In this document: positions 5,647 through 9,979 of the stretch, piece by piece
Numbering within the stretch: position 1 is the first letter of the stretch
How the letters are laid out: each line of letters opens with the position of its first letter
Assembly (NCBI GenBank): GCA_019115725.1
Contig: DXCY01000181.1
Location: forward strand, 1 to 9,979
DNA length: 9,979 nucleotides
Reading direction: 5' to 3'
DNA from: Candidatus Luteimonas excrementigallinarum
GTDB taxonomy: Bacteria; Pseudomonadota; Gammaproteobacteria; Xanthomonadales; Xanthomonadaceae
Translations under genes and position numbers: made by a program
Notes under the pieces: generated by a model
Told to the model about the DNA's origin: nothing
Databases searched by the model: none
The model's input: only the letters and a program-made list of their open reading frames with translations

Positions 5647-6755
5647 TACCCGCTGCGGCGCCGGAACAGCAGGAACGAGATCGTCAACATCAGCACCGGC
5701 GGGATCAGGTAGGCGATGCGGAAATCGAACTGGTACACGCCCGCCAGGCGCACAAACTGGTTCTGCAGCAGCCAGAACCCGAGCCCGAACACCACCCCGA
5801 TGAACAGCCTGCGGCCCTGCCCGCCGCTGCGCAGGCTGCCGAACGCGAACGGGATCGCCGCCAGGCACAGCGCCAGCACGTTGAACGGATAGAACCAGCG
5901 GCCCCAGTAATGTTCCTCGTACTCGCTGGCATCCAGGCCGTTGCGCTGGCGGTAATCGATGCCGCTGCGCAGGTCCGCAGTGGTCTGGTAGCGCGGCCGC
6001 CACAGGTTGCCGGCCGTGGCCAGCGCGGCGGCGTCCAGCTGCGAGGTCCAGTGCTCCTCCATCACCTCGGTCTCGGAGACCGAGCGTTCCTCGAACCACA
6101 CCCGCCGCACGCCCTGCAGCAGCCAGCCATCGCCGTCATGCGCCGCGCTGGCCGCGCGGGCCACCGAGGCCAGGCGCCCTTCCCCGTCGAATTCGAACAG
6201 GCGCACGTCGGTCAGCTCCAGCCACTGCCGGTCACCGTCGCGGCGCTCCTGGCCGCCCTGGGCGTTGAGGAAGGTATCGCCCTCACGCGCCCACAGGCCC
6301 GAGTAGCGGGCCACGATGAGGTCGCTGGATTTGGCCGCCGCCTTCATGTTGTCGGCGCTGCGCTGGGCCCACGGCGCCAGGGTTTCGGCGTTGAGGATCA
6401 TCACCACGGTGATCAGCAGCAGCGGCACCGCCACCGAGGCGCTCAGCCGCTTGCGCGACAGGCCCACGGCCCGCAGAGCGGTCAGCTCCGAGGTGGCGGC
6501 CAGCACGCCCAGGCCCATCAGCGTGCCGATCACCGCGCCGGTGGGGAACATCATGTAAGCGCGGCGCGGCAGGGTGTAGATCACATAGGTGAGCGCCGCC
6601 ACGAAGCCGTAATCGCCTTCGCCGATGTCGTCGATCTCGGCCAGCAGGCCGCTGATCAGCAGGTCCAGCCCGGTCAGCACCGCCCAGGTCAGCAGCACCG
6701 CGGTGAGCACCACCCGCGCCACGTACAGGTCATGGATCTTGGGGAACATCTTCAT
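5646..6755 (-). CDS. lptG: LPS export ABC transporter permease LptG
   Basis: LptG (369 aa) is an inner-membrane permease of LptB2FG, which extracts LPS from the inner membrane and pushes it to LptC, LptA and LptDE. Hydrophobic helices flank a large periplasmic beta-jellyroll: three near the N-terminus (around VVLTAVLLTWAVLTGLDLL, the YMMFPTGAVIGTLMGLGVLA region and VPLLLITVVMIL) and three in the last 90 residues. ATSELTALRAVG after the second helix is the cytoplasmic coupling helix that docks on LptB and is typical of LptG. The start is the ATG at 6755, overlapping the lptF TGA as ATGA, with GGAGG (6768-6764) 8 nt upstream. Two other in-frame ATGs, at 6770 and 6749, fit worse. The last residues are strongly basic (RRRSG). 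Length is near the 360 aa of E. coli LptG. Confidence 0.94.
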   Translation of the reverse strand: MKMFPKIHDLYVARVVLTAVLLTWAVLTGLDLLISGLLAEIDDIGEGDYGFVAALTYVIYTLPRRAYMMFPTGAVIGTLMGLGVLAATSELTALRAVGLSRKRLSASVAVPLLLITVVMILNAETLAPWAQRSADNMKAAAKSSDLIVARYSGLWAREGDTFLNAQGGQERRDGDRQWLELTDVRLFEFDGEGRLASVARAASAAHDGDGWLLQGVRRVWFEERSVSETEVMEEHWTSQLDAAALATAGNLWRPRYQTTADLRSGIDYRQRNGLDASEYEEHYWGRWFYPFNVLALCLAAIPFAFGSLRSGGQGRRLFIGVVFGLGFWLLQNQFVRLAGVYQFDFRIAYLIPPVLMLTISFLLFRRRSG

Positions 6756-7840
6756 GCCCGCCGCCTCCACGGCGCCCGCCGCAAGCGGCCGTCGTCAAAG
6801 TACATCCACAGCCCCAGCGCCAGCACCGGCAGCACCAGCCACCACAGGCCAAGGCCCACCGGGATGGTGCCTTCGGCCAGCCAGTCCTGGCCCAGGATCA
6901 TCAGGTTGACCCCGACGAAATAGCCGAGGAAGGCCAGCATGGTGCGGCCGTAGCGGGACTGTCTGGGCGGGCTGCGGGCCAGCGGCACCGCCAGCAGCCC
7001 GAAGCCCAGCGCCAGCAGCGGCGGCGCGATGCGGAAGTGCAGCTCCGCCCGCGCCTCCGGGCGCGCGTCATCAAGCAGCGCCAGGGTGGGCATGAGCTCC
7101 GGATCCTCCTCGTCGCGGCTGTGGTCGGCCGGTGGCAGGCGCAGCTCGTTGGTGGCGAAGCGCATCAGGCGGAAATCCAGCCCGTCCTCCTGCGGCCCTT
7201 CCACGCGGAAGCCATCACCCAGCACCAGGTAACGCTCGCCGTCGGCCTCCACGTTCAGGCGGCCGGTGGTCGACGTGGTCACGTCCATGCGCCCGCCGTC
7301 CTGCTGGTAGACGAACACCCGCGCCATCTGGGTGCCATCGCCGGACATGCCGCCCACATACACCACCCCACCGCCGCCCGGGATCTCCACGAAGCGCCCG
7401 GCCTCCAGGCCCGCCACCAGCATGCTGCGGCTGCCGGCTTCGACCATGCGCGCGGAATAGTCGCGCGCCCACGGGCCCAGCCACATCGAACACACCGCCA
7501 CCAGCAGCACCATCGGCACGATCAGCATCAGCACCGGACGCAGCAGCCGCCGCGGGCCCACGCCGGTAGCGGTCAGCACCGGCATTTCCGAATCCCGGTA
7601 CAGCCGGCCCACCGACAGCAGCAGGCCCAGCAGCAGGCCAAGCGGCAGGATCAGCGGCAGGTAATTGAGTACCTGCAGCCCCAGCTGGGACAGCATCATC
7701 CCCGCCGGCACCCGGCCACGGGCGATATTGCCCAGTACATCGGCGAATACGCCGCCCAGGCTGACCACCATCAGCACCACCATCACGGCGAAGGTGGCCT
7801 GAGCAAATTCCCGGAACAGATAGCTGTCGAGCTTGGGCAT
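6752..7840 (-). CDS. lptF: LPS export ABC transporter permease LptF
   Basis: LptF (362 aa) is the partner of LptG in the LptB2FG transporter that drives LPS export from the inner membrane. The N-terminus MPKLDSYLFREF leads into helix one (FAVMVVLMVVSLGGVF). Helix two (YLPLILPLGLLLGLLLSVG) and helix three (PVLMLIVPMVLLVAVCSMW) follow. RDSEMPVLTATGVGPRRL between them is the coupling helix towards LptB. A periplasmic jellyroll of about 150 residues comes next, then three C-terminal helices (LLALGFGLLAVPLA, MLAFLGYFVGVNLMIL and LWWLVLPVLALGLWMYF). The ATG at 7840 was chosen; a TTG directly before it, at 7843, is in frame and would add one residue. No clear SD is seen. The gene is divergent from pepA and overlaps lptG by 3 nt, as in other gammaproteobacteria. 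Confidence 0.94.
   Translation of the reverse strand: MPKLDSYLFREFAQATFAVMVVLMVVSLGGVFADVLGNIARGRVPAGMMLSQLGLQVLNYLPLILPLGLLLGLLLSVGRLYRDSEMPVLTATGVGPRRLLRPVLMLIVPMVLLVAVCSMWLGPWARDYSARMVEAGSRSMLVAGLEAGRFVEIPGGGGVVYVGGMSGDGTQMARVFVYQQDGGRMDVTTSTTGRLNVEADGERYLVLGDGFRVEGPQEDGLDFRLMRFATNELRLPPADHSRDEEDPELMPTLALLDDARPEARAELHFRIAPPLLALGFGLLAVPLARSPPRQSRYGRTMLAFLGYFVGVNLMILGQDWLAEGTIPVGLGLWWLVLPVLALGLWMYFDDGRLRRAPWRRRA
6764..6768 (-). promoter_or_regulatory. Ribosome binding site of lptG, inside lptF
   Basis: A perfect GGAGG on the minus strand lies 8 nt before the lptG ATG at 6755, within the last lptF codons. It decides the start among three nearby in-frame ATGs (6770, 6755, 6749). With the ATGA overlap it indicates translational coupling of lptF and lptG, which gives balanced amounts of the two permeases. 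Confidence 0.8.
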
Positions 7841-7896
7841 CAAATGGTTGCTTGCTTTAGACTTGGGGATTCATTTTCGATCTTTGCAACGTGCTA

Positions 7897-7953
7897 CCAC
7901 GCCGCCCCCGAAGGCGCGGGCTGCCCGATCCGGAGTGCCGGATCCGGGCGTGG
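7897..7953. promoter_or_regulatory. Nested inverted repeats in the lptF-pepA spacer
   Basis: A perfect 7-bp repeat GATCCGG (7927-7933) and CCGGATC (7938-7944) with an AGTG loop is extended by GCCC (7923-7926) with GGGC (7946-7949) after one bulged C, giving an 11-bp hairpin. A wider pair, CCACGCC (7897-7903) and GGCGTGG (7947-7953), could enclose it together with a small GCCC/GGGC stem (7904-7907 with 7918-7921) as an alternative three-way fold. It ends 39 nt before the pepA ATG. No T-run follows on either strand. It may be an operator for the divergent genes or leader RNA structure. I found no convincing -35/-10 pair for either gene in this 152-bp spacer. Confidence 0.45.
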
Positions 7954-7992
7954 ATTGTCCGATTGTAAGGAACTGGACACGGAATCTCGTTG

Positions 7993-9468
7993 ATGACCCT
8001 GGAATTCACCCTGAACCACGCTCCCGCCGCGACCGCCGACACCGGCTGCATTGTGGTGGGCATCTTCGCCGACAAGGCCCTGACCCCCGCTGCCGCGGCG
8101 CTGGACGAGGCCACCGGCGGCCGCCTGTCGCGCCTGGCCGAGCGCGGAGACCTGTCCGGAAAGCCCGGCAGCGCCGTGCTGCTGCACGAACTGGAAGGCG
8201 TCACCGCACCGCGCGTGCTGGTGGTGGGCCTGGGCGAACGCGAGCGCTTTGACGCCGCGCGCTACCAGCAGGCGGTCACCACCGCGGTGCGCACCCTGAA
8301 GACGGGTTCCACCACCTCCGCGCTGCTGACCCTGAGCGAAGTGCTGGTCAAGGACCGCGACGCGGCCTGGAACATCCGCCAGGCGGTGATCGCCGCCGAC
8401 CACGCCGCCTACCGCTACACCGCCACCCTGGGCGAGAAGAACAAAAAGCGCGAGCACACCGGCCTGGCCACGATCGAAGTGGCCGGCGATGACGCCCAGG
8501 CCCTGGCCCAGGGCAAGGCCATCGCCGCCGGCGTCAAGTTCGCCCGCGAGCTGGGCAACCTGCCGCCCAACATCTGCAACCCCGCCTACCTGGCCGAACA
8601 GGCCCGTGAATTCGCCGCCCGTTTCGAAAAGGCCGACTGCACGGTCCTCGACGAGCAGCAGATGGAAGAACTCGGCATGGGCTCGCTGCTGGCGGTGGCC
8701 CGCGGCTCGGCCAACCGTCCGCGCCTGATCGTGCTGGAGTGGAACAACGGCGGTGACGCCAAGCCGTACGTGCTGGTTGGCAAGGGCATCACCTTCGATA
8801 CCGGCGGCGTGAACCTGAAGACCCAGGGCGGCATCGAGGAAATGAAGTACGACATGTGCGGCGCCGCCACGGTGCTGGGCACGTTCGTCTCCGCGGTGGG
8901 CCTGGAGCTGCCGATCAACCTGCGCGTGGTGGTGCCGGCGGTGGAGAACGCGATCGACGGCAACAGCTACCGTCCGTCCGACGTCATCACCAGCATGTCC
9001 GGCAAGACGATCGAAGTGGGCAACACCGACGCCGAAGGCCGCCTGATCCTGTGCGACGCCCTCACCTACGCCGAGCGCTTCGAACCCGAGGCGCTGGTGG
9101 ACGTGGCCACCCTCACCGGCGCCTGCATGGTGGCGCTGGGCCGCCAGGCCTCGGGCCTGATGAGCAAGCACGACGACCTGGCCAACGAGCTGCTGGCCGC
9201 CGGCGAAACGGTGTTCGACCGCGCCTGGCGCCTGCCGCTGTGGGATGAATACCAGCCGATGCTCGATTCCAACTTCGCCGACATCTACAACATCGGCGGA
9301 CGCTGGGCGGGCGCGATCACCGCCGGCTGCTTCCTCTCGCGCTTCACCGAGGGCCAGCGCTGGGCGCACATCGACATCGCCGGCAGCGCCAGCGGCGACG
9401 GCAAGATGGGCATGGCCAGCGGGCGCCCGGTGGGCCTGCTCAGCCAGTGGCTGCTGGACCGCAGCTAA
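7993..9468 (+). CDS. pepA: Leucyl aminopeptidase (M17 family)
   Basis: This cytoplasmic dizinc exopeptidase (491 aa, normally a hexamer) removes N-terminal residues such as leucine from peptides. An N-terminal macro-like domain (about 1-165) precedes the catalytic domain (about 175-491). The M17 signature NTDAEGRL lies at 344-351. Metal and catalytic residues Lys264, Asp269, Lys276, Asp287, Asp346, Glu348 and Arg350 match E. coli PepA with a constant shift of six. In E. coli PepA also binds DNA (Xer recombination at cer, carAB regulation); whether this one does cannot be read from the sequence. The start is the ATG at 7993 with GGA 9 nt upstream; an in-frame TTG directly precedes it. It is the first gene of pepA-holC-valS, and its TAA forms part of the holC ribosome binding site. 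Confidence 0.96.
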   Translation: MTLEFTLNHAPAATADTGCIVVGIFADKALTPAAAALDEATGGRLSRLAERGDLSGKPGSAVLLHELEGVTAPRVLVVGLGERERFDAARYQQAVTTAVRTLKTGSTTSALLTLSEVLVKDRDAAWNIRQAVIAADHAAYRYTATLGEKNKKREHTGLATIEVAGDDAQALAQGKAIAAGVKFARELGNLPPNICNPAYLAEQAREFAARFEKADCTVLDEQQMEELGMGSLLAVARGSANRPRLIVLEWNNGGDAKPYVLVGKGITFDTGGVNLKTQGGIEEMKYDMCGAATVLGTFVSAVGLELPINLRVVVPAVENAIDGNSYRPSDVITSMSGKTIEVGNTDAEGRLILCDALTYAERFEPEALVDVATLTGACMVALGRQASGLMSKHDDLANELLAAGETVFDRAWRLPLWDEYQPMLDSNFADIYNIGGRWAGAITAGCFLSRFTEGQRWAHIDIAGSASGDGKMGMASGRPVGLLSQWLLDRS

Positions 9469-9470
9469 GG
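9467..9470 (+). promoter_or_regulatory. Ribosome binding site of holC, overlapping the pepA stop
   Basis: AAGG lies 6 nt before the GTG at 9477 and shares its two A bases with the pepA TAA stop (9466-9468). This supports the GTG at 9477 over the upstream in-frame GTG at 9447, and suggests that ribosomes finishing pepA can restart on holC. Confidence 0.65.
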
Positions 9471-9476
9471 CCTGCA

Positions 9477-9902
9477 GTGCGCGCCGACTTCTACCTGATC
9501 GCCAAGCCGCGGTTCCGCGACGAGCCGCTGCGCCTGGTGTGCGAGCTGGTGCGCAAGGCGCACGCCGCCAACCTGTCCACCCTGGTGCTGGCGCGCGATC
9601 GCACCCAGGCCGAGCTGCTGGACGACCTGCTGTGGGATATGGGCGATGACGCCTTCATTCCGCACCAGGTCGCCGGGCTCGATCCGGACGAAGACGGCGA
9701 CGTGGAAGTCCTGATCGCCTGCCCCGACCACGACCCGCCGATGCGCCCGCTGGTGATCAACCTGCGCGACGCGGCGGTGGAAGGCGGCTTTGAGCGGGTA
9801 CTGGAAGTGGTACCCGCCGACCCCTCGGCGCGCGAGCCGTTGCGCGAGCGCTGGAAGCAATACCGGGCCCGCGGGCTGCAGGTAACCAAGCACGATATGT
9901 GA
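9477..9902 (+). CDS. holC: DNA polymerase III subunit chi
   Basis: HolC (141 aa; E. coli chi is 147 aa) is an accessory subunit of the replicative polymerase clamp loader. It binds psi (HolD) and the SSB C-terminus, linking the holoenzyme to single-stranded DNA. Visible family features are the start MRADFYLIAK, a Rossmann-like first half (VCELVRKAHAANLSTLVLARD, then DDLLWDMGDDAFIPHQ) and the later LVINLRD strand. The start is GTG at 9477, with AAGG 6 nt upstream; a GTG at 9447 would overlap pepA and add ten unrelated residues. It sits 8 bp after pepA and 12 bp before valS, the pepA-holC-valS order also found in E. coli, which strengthens a call that would be moderate from sequence alone. Confidence 0.92.
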   Translation: MRADFYLIAKPRFRDEPLRLVCELVRKAHAANLSTLVLARDRTQAELLDDLLWDMGDDAFIPHQVAGLDPDEDGDVEVLIACPDHDPPMRPLVINLRDAAVEGGFERVLEVVPADPSAREPLRERWKQYRARGLQVTKHDM

Positions 9903-9914
9903 GAGCAGCAGACC

Positions 9915-9979
9915 ATGTCCCTGGCCCCCAGTTACAACCCCGGCAGCTTCGAATCCCGCCTGTACGCCGAGTGGGAGTC
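9915..9979 (+). CDS. valS: Valyl-tRNA synthetase, N-terminal end (partial, cut by window edge)
   Basis: The ATG at 9915 opens a frame that runs off the window after 21 codons, beginning MSLAPSYNPGSFESRLYAEW. The YNP, then F-E, then Y-x-x-W-E pattern is typical of the very start of bacterial ValRS, the class I enzyme that charges tRNA-Val in the cytoplasm. The position directly after pepA-holC is the known one for valS. The SD is weak (GAGAG at 9901-9905, overlapping the holC stop). No catalytic motif is in view, so the call rests on the N-terminal pattern and gene order. Confidence 0.88.
   Translation, partial: MSLAPSYNPGSFESRLYAEWE

Noticed and set aside
5910..6923. Plus-strand open frames opposite lptG and lptF (also 7037-7993)
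   Set aside because: Rich in H, Q and R, without hydrophobic or catalytic pattern, and opposite two clear membrane permeases.
7897..7953. Reading the lptF-pepA palindrome as a second SMAG/REP element
   Set aside because: No GTAG or close variant borders the stem in the right orientation; the CTAC at 7894-7897 is not followed by a stem of the REP kind. A very degenerate copy cannot be fully excluded.
7894..9369. A 491-residue minus-strand open frame opposite pepA
   Set aside because: Mirror frame of a well-conserved M17 peptidase; its composition (H, Q, G, A, V) is that of an antisense shadow, and the coincidence in length with PepA has no meaning.

Overview
The window is GC-rich chromosomal DNA from a gammaproteobacterium, most likely Xanthomonadaceae (Stenotrophomonas, Xanthomonas or a close relative). 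Three things point there. The leucyl aminopeptidase is of the Xanthomonas/Stenotrophomonas type. sucCD lies divergently beside pilSR, an arrangement I recall from Xanthomonas genomes. A GTAG-type REP doublet like the SMAG elements of Stenotrophomonas maltophilia sits at the left edge. The genus is an inference and was not confirmed by any search.

Layout, left to right. Positions 1-119 hold the 3' end of an unidentified plus-strand gene whose TAG stop is part of a REP-like doublet (116-177). A strong intrinsic terminator (212-234) follows and mainly serves the minus-strand operon sucC-sucD (2327 to 257), the two subunits of the TCA-cycle succinyl-CoA synthetase. A divergent promoter region (2328-2529) with a large hairpin in the sucC leader separates sucC from pilS-pilR (2530-5630, plus). 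These encode the membrane sensor kinase and sigma-54 activator that control type IV pilin expression. pilR converges on lptG with only 15 bp between them. lptF-lptG (7840 to 5646, minus, overlapping by ATGA) encode the two inner-membrane permease subunits of the LPS export ABC transporter. A 152-bp divergent spacer with a bulged 11-bp hairpin leads to pepA-holC-valS (7993 to the right edge, plus): leucyl aminopeptidase, the chi subunit of DNA polymerase III, and the first 21 codons of valyl-tRNA synthetase. The order lptG-lptF / pepA-holC-valS is also known from E. coli.

The genes fall into four functional units: central carbon metabolism, pilus regulation, outer-membrane biogenesis, and a housekeeping peptidase/replication/translation operon. 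All complete genes have normal lengths and intact key residues. I see no insertion sequence, prophage, CRISPR array, tRNA, rRNA or defence system, and I found no credible new biological system. What merits a second look is small-scale: the REP doublet that supplies a stop codon, RNA hairpins in three intergenic regions, and the non-ATG starts of pilS and holC.
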